DNA of 64,000 bases from the NCBI GenBank assembly GCA_036362985.1, contig JAYGXS010000005.1, forward strand, positions 454,325-518,324, read 5' to 3'. This stretch comes from Ligula intestinalis. Its lineage: Eukaryota; Platyhelminthes; Cestoda; Diphyllobothriidea; Diphyllobothriidae. This document shows, piece by piece, positions 21,740 to 32,825 of the stretch. The notes beneath the pieces were generated by a model. It was given only the letters and a program-made list of their open reading frames with translations. It did no database searches and was not told where the DNA came from. Numbering within the stretch: position 1 is the stretch's first letter; each line of letters starts with the position of its first letter. The translations under genes were made by a program, and so were the position numbers.

Positions 21740-23170
21740 TACACGGCCGCATGATGTTGTTCATCATATCCAAACCACAGGTCTTCCTGTTTTCGCTCGC
21801 CCTCATCGTCTCGCTCCTGCACGACTTAATGCTGCTAAGGCCGAGTTTGAGCATATGCTTCAGATAGTCATTGTCCGCCAATCTGACAGTCCATGGACTT
21901 CCCCCCTTAACTTGGTACCTAAGGCTGATTCTGGTGACTGGCGTCCCTGTGGTGACTACCGGGCCTTGAACAACGTTACCATCCCAGATCGCTATCCAGT
22001 CCCGCATCTTCAGGACTTTGCCGGCAAAAGTATGTTCTCAAAGATTGACCCGGTCTGCGCGTTTAATCAAATTCCGATAGCCAAAGAAGATGTCTCCAAG
22101 ACAGGCGTCATAACCCCTTTTGGCCTCTTTGAGTTCTTGTGAATGCCGTTTGGACTTCGCAATGCCTCCCAAACCTTCCAGAGGTTTGTTGATAGAGTAC
22201 TACGTGGCCTTCCCTTCGTTTATGCCTACATTGATGATCTTTTGGTTGCCAGCTCTACCACCGAAGACCACATGGAGCATCTTGCAACGGTGTTTGACCT
22301 CCTTCAACAATTTGGCGTTGTCCTTAACACGTCCAAGTGTGTCTTTGGCGTAACCTCTCTCGAGTTTCTTGGACGCCTTGTTGATACCAATGGCATTCAT
22401 CCTCTCCCTTCCCAGGTTGCGGCTATTTGAAATTTCCCACCTCCTTCTTCACAGCGTCAGCTGCAGCGGTTTTTAGGCATGGTGGATTTTTACCGCCGGT
22501 TTCTTCCGAACTGTGCTGACACTATTTTGCCACTCACGAACCTCCTCTCGGGTCCCAAAGGTTCGTTTGAGCTATCTGCAGATGCCCTCGCAGCTTTCGA
22601 CAAGACTAAGGTTGCCCTAGCCGACGTCTTTCTCTTGATGAATCCATTTCCCGATGCTCCCATTTCACTCATGGTTCATGCTTCCAATGTTGCAGTCGGC
22701 GCGGTTCTCCAGCAGCATTGCGCAGGTCAGGCTCAGCCTTTAGCTTTCTTCTCTACGCAGTTAAAACCTGCCGAATTGTGCTACAGCACATTTGGACGGG
22801 CGATTCTTGCCGTCTATCTCGCCGTGAAACACTTCCGGCACGCGCTCGAGGGCAGAGAATTTACAGTTTTCCCTGACCAAAAGTCATTATCTTTTGCCCT
22901 GAAGTCGCAGTCAGACAAGTTGAATCCCCGGGAGATTCACCAATTGGACTATATTTCTCAGTTCACCTCAGATATCCGCCAAATCGATGCGTCACGCAAT
23001 GAGGTGGCTGACGCGTTGTCCAGGCCCTATTTTGCTCATTTCCAACTTACCCCTGTGATCGACCTGGCTGAGATGGCTGCCAAACAACGCTGTGTTGGCT
23101 CACCCTGTGACGAAGATGGTTCCGGACTCCAACTCCAGGAGTTGCCGCTGAAAACTGGCAACGGCACCCC
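21740..23170 (+). pseudogene. Gypsy-2 reverse transcriptase and RNase H
   Basis: RT motifs: LNLVPKADSGDWRPCGDYRA, IPDRYPVPHLQDF, motif A FSKIDPVCAFNQI, MPFGLRNASQTFQRF, catalytic FVYAYIDDLLVAS (about 22220-22255), and FLGMVDFYRRFLPNCA. RNase H: PISLMVHASNVAVGAVLQQ, FSTQLKPAELCYSTFGRAIL and VADALSRP (about 23020). RNase H has lost two catalytic acids: the usual TDAS is VHAS, and the Glu of FGREL is Ala. In-frame TGA codons stand at 22140-22142 and 22428-22430 where the family has Arg. A frameshift near 23170 ends the frame. Confidence 0.85.
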
Positions 23171-23173
23171 TTT

Positions 23174-24370
23174 GTGCCGCCGTCCCTTCGACGCAATGTT
23201 TATACCTTCCTGCACGACCTTTCTCACCCTGGGAGTCGAGCCACTGGCAAGCTGGTTTTCCGCCGCTTTGTGTGGCCGAAGATGCATAAGGATTTGAAGA
23301 CTTGGGCCCGAGCTTGTCTTGCTTGTCAACGAAGTAAAGTCCACCGGCACAATAAGGCACCCATCGCAATCTTCCCCAGCCCCGATGTGAGGTTCCGCCA
23401 TGTTCATCTCGAACTTGAAGGTCTTCTGCCCGTATCCAATAGCTGCTCCTACCTCCTGACTTGTGTGGACCGATAAACTCGGTGGGACGAAGCGATCCAA
23501 ATCCCCGATATGTCAGCTCTAAAAGTAGTCAGGGCCTTCCTTAGTCATTGGGTTGCCATTTTTGGTGCTCCCTCTACCATCACGACTGATTGAGGTGCCC
23601 AATTTGAAACGTTTCTATTCCAGACTATTCTCTCCTTTTTAGGCTGTTTGTGAACTCGCACGACAGCCTATCATCCGGCTGCCAACGAAATGGTGGTACG
23701 CTTCCATCGGACCTTGAACGCCTCTCCTCGCGCTGCAGTCGATCCAGAAAACTGGACAGACCATCTTCTACTGGTCCTGTTGGGCATCCGCTCCGCCCTC
23801 AAGCCGGACCTTAACTGTTCCACCGCTGAACTGGTGTTCAACGCCCCTGTCCGACTTCCCGGCGAGATTATTTCGCCATCCCTACCAGGTGCGGTCAAGG
23901 ATCATGCGAACCTCCTGCATTGCCTCCGGCAGTTTCTGCGGACGCTATCCCCGTTTCCACCAAGGCCTGCTCTCTCCCAGTCTTACCTCGAAAAAGACTT
24001 GGCGACATGCTCTCATGTCTTTTTACGATATGATTGGATTCGCAGACCACTGGAACCTCCCTATGACGGCCCGTTCCGGGTTATCTCTCGCGGGGAGAAG
24101 ACCCTCCGCATCCTTCGCGGAACACGAGAAGAGGTCGTGAGCTTGGACCACCTCAAAGCCGCTGTACCGGAAATTCCGCCGGACGAGCTCTCTGCTTCTA
24201 CTTCTTCTGCTCCCCAACCTTCAATTCCTCCATCCCTTCTGTTCCCTATTCCCACATCTCCACTGCCATCGACAGTTATTACTCCCTCCATCGCCTCCAG
24301 CATTCAAGTTAAAAGCCACTTTTGCCCAGCGCCTCCTGCATGCATTACCCGCAGTGGGCGCCACGTTTAA
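23174..24370 (+). pseudogene. Gypsy-2 integrase
   Basis: The zinc-binding domain is LHDLSHPGSRATGKLVFRRF...ARACLACQRSKVHRHN (23174-23380). The catalytic core follows with FRHVHLELEGLLPVSNSCSY, TTD-stop-GAQFE (about 23575-23605) and RTTAYHPAANEMVVRFHR (about 23655-23710). The C-terminal part holds YDGPFRVISRGEKTLRILRG and a proline/serine-rich tail ending TRSGRHV. Stops: TAA 23474-23476, and TGA near 23590 and 23652, again at usual Arg positions. The last segment (23690-24370) is an uninterrupted 226 codons. Confidence 0.85.
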
Positions 24371-24466
24371 TTTCCTCACCGGCTTGTATTTCACAATTTT
24401 AGACTTTTACATTTTCCTTCGGCATCGTTTCTTTACACCGCCTTCGGTGTAGGCGGAGGATGCTGT

Positions 24467-24560
24467 GGTGTTCCTCAGCTATTTGTGACCCTGAACATTC
24501 TCGCCTCATTGTGATTTGAATGCTCCCGGACTTCGAATGCACTTACAACACTGGTTCTGT
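24467..24560 (+). repeat. 3' LTR of Gypsy-2 (start)
   Basis: TGTGGTGTTCCTCAGC opens the LTR after a purine-rich GGCGGAGGATGC. The shared blocks listed for the 5' LTR end near 24560. Sequence further right no longer aligns by eye, so the true end may be later. Confidence 0.55.
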
Positions 24561-26019
24561 TTCTGACTGTAAAATGATTGTTTACCTCTTTCAAAGGCTG
24601 GCCCCTTCCTCTCTGGAATGCTGGCCGCCCATGACTGACAAACTGCACATGATTGATAAATCCCACCTTGGCCCCTTTTTTCGATTTTCACAGTTCACGT
24701 TGTCACCTCTCATATGGAGATCATGGCAAAGTGACATGCTAGCTGTCCGTTCCCTCCTCACCCCCGTTCTTGACTTAGCTGCTGCGGCTTTCTGGAGAAC
24801 CACTCTTCCAGCCACATTCCGCCGTTGGCGCTTTCATGTGGCCTCTTTTCACGAACCCTTCCCCATTCGCGCTGGTTTTTCACACCAGTCCTGATGCTAC
24901 ATGAACCGTCCCATGAAATCATGCAAAAGCGCACCCAATTCCCACTCCCACTAACACACACAAGGTTAGTAAAGACTAATTTTGTCCTGCGTTGCGTTTT
25001 CTTGAACTTGTGTCGTCCCTTCGTATAGACTCTTTTCGCTGTTGAATTGATGTGTCCATTTTTGAGGTTTGTACACAATTTACCCTTTATTTGTTTGCTT
25101 AATAGTACCGTACCACCTTGATAGTTATTATAACTGGTTTTGGCGTACGCATGGCTGTTAAATACAGTCGGAGAAGTCAAGAGACGATAAGAAATGCTGC
25201 TTCGCAAACTGCTTCCAGTTGCTTCGATACACCTCAGACATCTGCAACTTTTCATCTATTTATCAAAATCGTTCCAATGGACGAAAAGTTTAATCTGCGT
25301 ATCGACCAAATCCATGCACGCGGACGATTCGATGACCTAAGCTGTTTATGCTCACCCTCAAACTGACCGCGGCTAAATAAACCTCAGTTCAATGAAAGGA
25401 CAGCTTTTCCAGGCCCAACATATTTTTACTACGAAATAGTAACACTTATAATGCATGGCTATTATATTTTACGTTTTGCTAGTATTGTACCTTTGAAGTA
25501 AAGTTTTTTTTACTTAAAAAACGTCTTATTTCACAGACTATTGACAAAGCATAAGACCAAAACAAAGCCATAGTGACTGCAGAAGAAGGTTTTTTCAAGG
25601 TTTTTCCTTCCTTTCGGGGCTTTGATGGCGACGAAGATGTGCTTTACAGATGAACCTTATTTTTATTTACAGTCCACCTCTACATGCCAAGATGCATTAG
25701 TCCGGTCTTTTGATTTTCTTTCCCTAAAACTTGCCGTACTGTCTTGCGAGGATTGTTAGGCTTTGGCGACTTAGTTTCCTTCTACACTCGTGCTGACACC
25801 CCCTCTTAATCACATTTGGACTAGCAATCTCAAGCTCATTGCAGTCAAAAATAGAGCTTCATTGTCACGCTTAGATCATTCTGTGTTATTCGGCCTGCCA
25901 ATCCAATTGCGGTTTCAATTTCTCGTCCTTCGTGGGAAATATTATTTTCGGGATTTCGGTTCACCTAGCCCTCTGGCGGACTTTCGTTGTTAGCTATTGG
26001 ATTCACTTTCGCAATAACT
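24561..26019. other. No recognisable gene
   Basis: Probably the rest of the Gypsy-2 LTR followed by unidentified repeat sequence. Overlapping short frames near 24500-25370 have no domain I recognise. Confidence 0.35.
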
Positions 26020-26128
26020 CCACCCTCAGAAGACACGACAGGACATTAGTCAAAACGAGCATCATCTCCGTCACTGCCTTCTGTCAACAATTCTCCCGGA
26101 TTCCAGCTCTCTACAAACGGCTGAGTCG
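26020..26128 (+). mobile_element. LINE 3'-end fragment (CR1-like)
   Basis: The block from CTCAGAAGACACGACAGG to CTACAAACGGCTGAGTCG is closely similar, in opposite orientation, to 49108-49217. The second copy runs into a CR1-like C-terminal reading (ENSTDAFKRKLEEHLLN), so both are decayed LINE 3' coding ends. Confidence 0.55.
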
Positions 26129-26212
26129 TTTCAATAACCTTTTTCATACAGTTGAACGCTTTATACATATTGCACAGATCTTTAATATCGTTTATCGTCA
26201 GTCTGATCTATT

Positions 26213-27711
26213 ATGGGTGACAAAAATAAACGTCGCAATTTCGAGGGCAGAAGTCGCAAGATTGATGCGATGAAATCACCCCCCGCTAAAAGGGCTAAAA
26301 GTCTCTCGAGTTCAGTAGACTCAATTTACGAACACCAAGTTGAGCGTCTAATCAACTCCTCCACGAAGACACAGGATGACAGCAATCAAAATCGGTTATA
26401 AACAGTCAAAAAGCAATCCACTTTATTATTTGATTCATTAACGGTCTGTTGTGAAAAGATTGTGACAGAAAAAATTGAAACTATGTGCTATACAGCTTTG
26501 GAAGACGGGAAGGAATGTTCGCCAGTGCCTGCATTCGAAATCCCGACATCATCTCAACAAGAAAAAAAAGTCATGCCACCGCCCGGATTCGAACCCTGGA
26601 TCGCCCGCGTAGAAGTCGAACGCCTACCTCCCTCCACCATCACAGTATGCTCCGTTGGTTTCCAAATTCCCTTACTAACTACGGAAACTCGATCTAGAAA
26701 TTCTTTGAAATCTCCTCCTGCCAAGCGAACTAAAAGTCGTAAAGTTTAAGGGATGTAACTCATGAAGATGAAGCCTCCGTATCATATTTTACGCTTTTGA
26801 ACAAATTTACAAACCTTGAGAAGGTAGTTAATAGTCTTAGAGTGGAGATGGAGGAGCTGAAAATTTTTTCTCTATTTCTCCCTCGTGAGGAGAAACTGGC
26901 GATGCGTGAACTTGAGCGAGGAAACCTAACGTACGGAGAAAAAAAATCCCTCGCCGAAGTGTCTAAGCACAAAAATGATCCGGCAGCCAGGGTGCTTGAC
27001 GGAGTTAGTAATCTGCCATGGACAGGGGAAACGGTCAACCCACTGACTTCCAAGAGAACGAAGAAGCGCTCTCGGGCTCCCAAAAAAGGCCGACCAAGCC
27101 CAAGTGCTAATATAAGTTGGCCGAGATTGAGCACGAGCCAAACAAAAAGGGCACCTTCGCAGGCCAAAACGAACAGGACCGCTGAACCTCGAAGCGAATA
27201 TGTCCTAACAAACCCTAGAGAAGCAGAAGGGGATGACAGTCGGAAGGTGAGTACCACTCGTATAAACTGCATAGTCATAAAAGGCATGACAGAAGGTACT
27301 TCCGATACCCCGAAATCAAGATTAGAAGAGGATAGGAAGTTATTTAAAGAATATCTGAAATTTCTCCTAAAAGGTGAGGAAAAAGTCGAAGTTCTGAAGG
27401 CATTCCGAATGGGCCGTATAACAGACTCAAAAGATGAACAACGCCAACCAAGACCGTTGAAGGTTGTTCTGAAGAGTGAGGCTGAGGTCCAGCTATTGTT
27501 AAGCAGGAAACCAATACTTAGATACTCACACCCAACGGTTTTTTTTCAGCGGGATTTTTCCCCCGCGGAGCGGGAGAAATGGAGATTGCTAAAATTAGAA
27601 CTCCACAGGAGATGCGAACTCGGCGAGAGCAATCTTCGAATTCTGAACGGGGAGATCGTCCATGTCCCGAGGTCACTCCTCTGGAGAAAGCCAATAACAC
27701 TAACAGCCTAG
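26213..27711 (+). pseudogene. CR1-like ORF1, interrupted
   Basis: The first piece starts at ATG 26213 (MGDKNKRRNFEGRSRK) and contains MKSPPAKRAKSLSSS. A closely related KSPPAKRTKSRK lies at 26706-26747, which suggests an internal duplication or a rearranged 5' part. The main piece (26797-27711) has an N-terminal heptad-like helix (FTNLEKVVNSLRVEMEELK), a basic Ser/Lys/Arg-rich middle, and a C-terminal domain INCIVIKGMTEG...LKVVLKSEAEVQLLL...VFFQRDFSPAEREKWRLL that looks like the RRM-type RNA-binding fold of LINE ORF1 proteins. ORF1 would coat LINE RNA. Its reading overlaps the start of ORF2 by about 130 bp. Confidence 0.65.
26573..26645 (-). repeat. tRNA-like segment inside the CR1 ORF1 region
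   Basis: On the minus strand GGGTTCGAATCCGGGCGG is a near-perfect B box with one side of a T-stem, preceded by GGAGGTAGGCGTTCG resembling an A box. It begins next to an A-run on the plus strand. It is read through in frame as PPPGFEPWIARVEVERLPP, and reads like an exonised tRNA-derived SINE. Confidence 0.4.
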
Positions 27712-30665
27712 TCGGGATAGAAAACAGTCCTTCTCTATCAGCACCGACAGCCCCCTGCATGCAATCTCACGCAAGAGGCAACCGCCTGCAGAAAGTGGTG
27801 AATAAGTCTAAATTGAGCTTTCTTTACACTAATGCCCAAAGTCTTCCCTCAAAAATTGATGAACTCAAGGCAGTACTTTCGGAGCGGAAACCTGATGTTG
27901 TTGCCATAACGGAAACATGGCTAAAAGCAGAAATTGCAGATTCGGAGATTTCGATTCCAGCATACCAGCTTTTCCGCAAAGACCGCCAAAACTGACAAGG
28001 AGGTGGGGTTGTCGTGTATGTCAGAACTGAAATCTCTGTTGTAGAAAGAGAACACACTCTAGCCCTGGAGTATGAGTCCATCTGGTTAAGGATCAAGAAG
28101 GCGAATTCACAGAACCTTGAATTCCTGGCCGCTTACCGGCCACCAAACATTCTGAGCGGAGCCGACGACTCACTTCTTGGTCTGGTGAAAGAAGCTGCTA
28201 GCCACCAGGAGGTTCTCATCGTTGGTGACTTCAACGCCCCTGCAATTGAATGGAACAACCTGACAGTTGAGGCGGCGTCAACTTCCTTTAGTTCCAAATT
28301 AATGGATCTCACGCTTGACCTGTCTCTAGTTCAGAACGTTAAGGGCATAACCAGATTTCGAGAAAACCAGCGGGCTACTTGTTTGTATCTCATTTTCACG
28401 AAGGATTCATCCTACATAGATGAAGTTCATTCAAGTGCTCCGCTCGGTAAGAGTGACCATACGACGCTAATGTGAAATTACTCACTCCATACTCAACGGC
28501 TGAGGAAAACGGAGGACCAGCCAAACATCTGGAAGGCAGATTTCAATTCAATGAAGAATGCACTATCGACCATGAATTGGGACTGCCTACTCAAGGGGGA
28601 TCCGGAGGAGGATTGGAGATCACTCAAGAGGGTTGCATTAGATCTGCTTAAGCGCTTTTGTCCGGTGAAGGTACAAAAGACGACTAGTCATCCTGCCTGG
28701 TTGACGAGAGACCTTAACAGGCAACTGAAGAAGAAGAATAGGAAATGGAAGTTATTCAGGAAAACTGGGTCGCCAGTACACCTCGAGGAATTCCGACGCC
28801 AAAGAAATGCAGTAAAAAAATCAATTCGCCAGGCCAGAAAAAACTATGAATCAAAAATCCTCCAACAGGCCGAAGAAAAGCCCAAAATTCGATTCCGCTA
28901 TATTAACAGTAGATTAAAAAACAAGGATCCTGTCGCAGTACTTAAGAATGATGATGGCGGAGAAGTCGTTGAGAATGACGAGAAAGCCGAGTACTGTAGC
29001 CAATTCTTTGCCTCGGTATTCACTAGGGAAACCGAGCTTCATTTTGATAATGCCAACAGTGCTGTTGCAAACGCCAGTCCGGCACTTCATTCTCTACTAT
29101 TTCCAACATCTGTAGTTGAGAGGGAGCTGCAGAGCCTCAAAGAAGCAAAGTCATCCGGTCCAGACAATATACCAGCCAAGTTCTTGAAAGAATTGGCAAG
29201 CGAACTCTCAGAGCCCCTAGCACATATCTTTCGTTCTTCATTTGAACTAGGAAAACTGCCATCTGAATGGAAAATGGCAAATATTTACCCGATATACAAG
29301 GGCGGAGACCGAACGAAGGTTAACAATTACCAGCCCGTCAGCCTAACTTGCATTTGCTGCAAGGTGATGGAAACGATAATTAAGAAGACGACAATGGAGT
29401 TCTTGGAGGAGAACAATCTACTGTCAGGGCTCCAACACGGCTTCAGAAAGAACCATTCTTGCCTTTCCAGCCTTCTACTCTCCACTGAGCAGTGGACCCG
29501 CGCACTAGATGAAGATGGTAAGGTTGACGTCATCTATACGGACTTCAAGAAGGCATTCGACAGCGTCCCACATAAGCGTCTAATGTATGAATTGTCAGAA
29601 ATTGGCATAAGAGGAAACCTGCTGGCATGGATCACAGATTTTCTCACAGGGCGATCGCAAACTGTGTGCATCGGTGACTCAAAGTCTAGCCCTACATCTG
29701 TTCTGAGTGGCGTCCCCCAAGGCTCTGTCTTAGGGCCACTGCTCTTCCTTATCTATATCAACGACTGTGTCAACGACCTGGGTTGCAGTGCTATCATGTT
29801 TGCCGACGACGTCAAACTCTGGAGAGCCATCAGGTCTGACGCCGATAGGAAAGCGCTTCAAGAGAGTCTTAATCGACTTAGCTGCTGATCTGCTCGTTGG
29901 CTTTTACACTTCAACATTAGTAAGTGTGTGGTTTTAAGACTCCTTACTAGAAGGACTGATGAGGAGAACGATGCCTTCCAATACCCGCTTTCAAATGTGA
30001 ACGAACAAAAGGATCTCGGTGTTCTAATGAATTCCTCACTCAAACCATCTACTCAGTGTGTAAAGGCAGCTAAACGCGCGACACAGGTGCTGTTTGCGAT
30101 AAGGCGGGGATTCGTCAACATTGACAAGGAGTTCTTCAGGAAAACCTACGGAGCGTTTGTTCGGTCCCACTTGGAGTATGCTGTCCAGGCCTGGCGTCCG
30201 TGGTTCAAGAAGGATTACCTGCACCTGGAACGAGTGCAGGCGAGGGCAACGAAGATGGTCAAGAATCTTGGTCATCTGCCTTATGAAGACAGACTGACCG
30301 AACTCGATCTTTTCCCTCTCAATTATAGGCAACTCCGCGGGGACCTCATACAAACCTACCGAATTGTTAGAGGCCAAGACTGCGCCCTAGAATTTGATGA
30401 TTTCTTCGAATTGGCTCGGACTGACCATCTGCGAGGTCATCCTTTTAAACTACAGAGGAAACCGGCCCGTATTGACGTTCGACGAAACGCCTTCTCGCAG
30501 AGGGTCATTGGAGCGTGGAACGGACTCCCGGAAGATGTGGTCCTCTCAGATACTGTTGACATTTTTAAACACAAACTTGATTCTCATTTGCTGAGAAACT
30601 GTGGCAGATATAATGAACAAAGTGTCAGTAGCAGCACCTTGCAACTGGCTCACACTTATCGCTGA
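27579..30665 (+). pseudogene. CR1-like ORF2: APE endonuclease and reverse transcriptase
   Basis: One frame of 1029 codons. The endonuclease begins LSFLYTNAQSLPSKIDELKA, with catalytic motifs AITETWL, IVGDFNAPAIEW and GKSDHT all present (to about 28470). RT motifs: SGPDNIPAKFLKEL, YQPVSLTCICCKVMETIIKK, motif A TDFKKAFDSVPHKRL, LSGVPQGSVLGPLLFLIYIN, and catalytic MFADDVKLW (about 29795-29825). The C-terminal AFVRSHLEYAVQAWRPWFKK...LPEDVVLSDTVDIFKHKLDSHL is typical of CR1-type elements. Only three defects exist, all TGA: 27993-27995, 28473-28475 and 29886-29888. The third is a likely TGG to TGA change in a Cys-Trp-Ser segment. ORF2 would nick target DNA and copy the element RNA; this copy is inactive. 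Confidence 0.85.
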
Positions 30666-31266
30666 TTTAAGCCTACATTTGTACATTTGTATTATGTAAT
30701 ATTGTTACGGTGGACCTATTATGCGATTTTGGTTATGAATAGGGAGCTCAAGGGCGAAAGCCTTCTTCCCTTAATAAAGTGCCTTAAGGTGACTTAAGAG
30801 CAAACTTAAGGTTCACGACAGGTCCCCAGATAATATTTGCTGGCTCCGGACCGTCATATCTGACAACCTTCCTTCCCTTCTTGAACACTCGAACGTCGAG
30901 TCATGCTCTAGTTACCTTACAAATTTTTAGAGGCAATTTTTATAATCTTCTGTCCTCTTGACACTGCCATGTTCAGAACTGACAGAATTTCTAATCCCCA
31001 CCTAAAAAAGTTCGAGACGCTAAAAGGAACTGACCTACAAACTAGGTATACGTAGAAGACTAAACAATGTGAACGTTCTCATAAAACGTGAGGTTTCCAG
31101 ACTGAACGACCTGTTTGTTAGTCAGCTTTTTACTTGTTCAAAATCTTTCTCTCCTCTCTCCTCGGGTGAAATTTGGAAGAGACTTAAGTGTCTCACTGGT
31201 CAACGCAATAAAGTAACACATGTAGATGCTGACTTAGACTTGGACCATTTAAATGCAACCTCTATT

Positions 31267-31885
31267 CGACAGTTCCCCCGTCGATTTCGACGATGGGCAC
31301 CACGCGCTCCAACAAGCCACAGCAAGCGCTGAAGCAAGCCGCAACAAACCCACATTGGCAAGCTGGGCAAGCAACACGAAAGCAACCGCAATCAGGAGCA
31401 ACGCAGAGAACTGGCACGAAAGAAAACAGGAGTTTAGGCAGACTCGTGCAGTATCTACCCACTCATTCGCCACTCCCATCTCCGTATCCGGTGTAAAAAC
31501 AAAGTCAATAAGACCGTGGATGAGGGAGGGTGTAGGTGGCTGGTGCGATTAACACTCAGCACGCGCACACTTGACACAGCCATCTCGCTAGGTATGCTCC
31601 CGACAGCGCGGGAGCGCCATAAAGGCCACATTAAGAGGGAGCCATTGCAGCCTGACTCTCAGTCCTCCTTCTCCTCCCGTACGCACACACAGACACACGG
31701 GTACAGTAGGAGCAGCAACGTAGGGGGCCCGAGTTTTCCTGTCAGTTGGCAGACCCTCCAAGCCACGGCTTTTAGCGCACCGTGATAGATTCAGACGCAT
31801 TCAGATTTATTATAGTGAGGGAAGAATCACGCCGAGGTCGACCTCACTCTCTCCCCCACCGCATAGTGACCGCCTAGCTTTTCGG
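31267..31885. repeat. Direct repeat A of the 1.56-kb module
   Basis: It starts CGACAGTTCCCCCGTCGATT and ends GACCGCCTAGCTTTTCGG. It contains the small palindromes CGTCGATTTCGACG at its start and GAGGTCGACCTC near its end. Confidence 0.85.
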
Positions 31886-32184
31886 GCAACCGCAGTGGGG
31901 CCTGAAAACCAGTGGGAGCGCGAGCGCAGTCACCAACAGGGAATCAGAAGTGAGAGAAAGCGCCAGCGCCATCCAGGCCGCAGGGACCGTGGTTGGCTGA
32001 AGACTGGCATCGCATGTGCATATAGACCATTGGATCTCAGAAGGGTGAGAGCAGCCCAGCATGAAGCCTGGGCCAACACCCTCCTGAGAGGGGTAACCAG
32101 TCAGTCAAAGACTGAAAGGCACTACCCATGCTCCGTCGTCGGTTGGCGTCCGTGGGCGAGGCTGTGTTCCCGACAAACTTGGCG

Positions 32185-32209
32185 ACGACACACACACACA
32201 CACACGACA
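32185..32209. repeat. (AC)n microsatellite
   Basis: GACGACACACACACACACAC followed by CACGACA lies directly before direct repeat B. Confidence 0.85.
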
Positions 32210-32825
32210 CGACAGTTCCCCCGTCGATTTCGACGATGGGCACCACGCGCTCCAACAAGCCGCAGCAAACGCTGAAGCAAGCCGCAACTGACACAGAGGT
32301 GAGCTGGGCAAGCAACACGAAAGCGACAGCAAGCAGGAGCAACGCAGAGAACTCGTGCGAGAGACAACAGGAGTTTAGGCAGACTTGTACAGAATCTACC
32401 CACTCGCTCGCCACTCCCACCTCCGTTTCCGGTGTAAAGACAAAGTCAATAAGACCGGGGATGAGGGGGAGTGTAGATGGCTGGCGCGAAAAACACTCAG
32501 CACGCGCACCTTTGACACAGCCATCTCGCTAGGTATGCTCCCGGTTGCGCGAGAGCGCCATAAAGGCCACATTAGGAGGGAGCCTTTGCAGCCTGACTCT
32601 CAGTCCTCCCTCTCCTCCCGTACGCACACACAGACACACGCGTACAGTAGGAGCAGCAACGTAGGGGGCCCGAGTTTTCCCGTCAGTTGGCAGACCCTCC
32701 AAGCCACGGCTTGTAGCGCACCGTGATAGATTCAGATGCATTCAGATTTATTATAGTGAGGGAAGAAACGCGCCGAGGTCGACTTCACTCTCTCCCCCAC
32801 CGCATAGTGACCGCCTAGCTTTCGG
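32210..32825. repeat. Direct repeat B of the 1.56-kb module
   Basis: Same start and end as repeat A (CGACAGTTCCCCCGTCGATT to GCCTAGCTTTCGG), with scattered substitutions and small indels. Confidence 0.85.

Larger units (their letters stand above)
19738..24560 (+). mobile_element. Gypsy-2: CsRn1-like LTR retrotransposon, degenerate
   Basis: Order: 5' LTR (from 19738), degenerate tRNA-Trp-like primer site (about 20379-20406), gag (20469-21122), protease (to 21691), reverse transcriptase and RNase H (about 21740-23170), integrase (23174-24370) and 3' LTR (from 24467, at least to about 24560). The layout and motifs match Gypsy-1 but the copies are clearly different subfamilies. No nested insertion was recognised in the coding part. 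The 3' LTR end is not resolved, so the stated end is a minimum. Confidence 0.8.
26213..30800 (+). mobile_element. CR1-like non-LTR retrotransposon, nearly full length
   Basis: Two ORFs in the usual LINE order: ORF1 pieces (26213-26401, 26462-26749, 26797-27711) and ORF2 (27579-30665). The 3' UTR reaches about 30800. ORF2 keeps one frame for its whole length and is broken only by three TGA codons. The next LINE fragment begins shortly downstream. Confidence 0.8.
31267..32825. mobile_element. 1.56-kb module with about 617-bp direct repeats (TRIM-like or satellite dimer)
   Basis: Direct repeat A (31267-31885) and direct repeat B (32210-32825) are about 90% alike by eye and flank a 324-bp internal part (31886-32209). 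The unit period is 943 bp. The module interrupts the L2-like element. No TG...CA ends, primer site, target duplication or coding domain could be seen. It could be a non-autonomous LTR element in miniature or 1.65 copies of a tandem repeat. The short frames in it are not convincing genes. Confidence 0.7.

Noticed and set aside
27579..30665. Nuclear recoding of TGA as tryptophan or arginine
   Set aside because: PHF5A and the CD36-like gene contain no internal TGA, and dead transposons readily gain TGA by transition.
31253..32741. Many overlapping ORFs of 60-134 codons in the direct-repeat module
   Set aside because: They occur on both strands in several frames of GC-rich repeat sequence, differ between repeat copies and show no domain.
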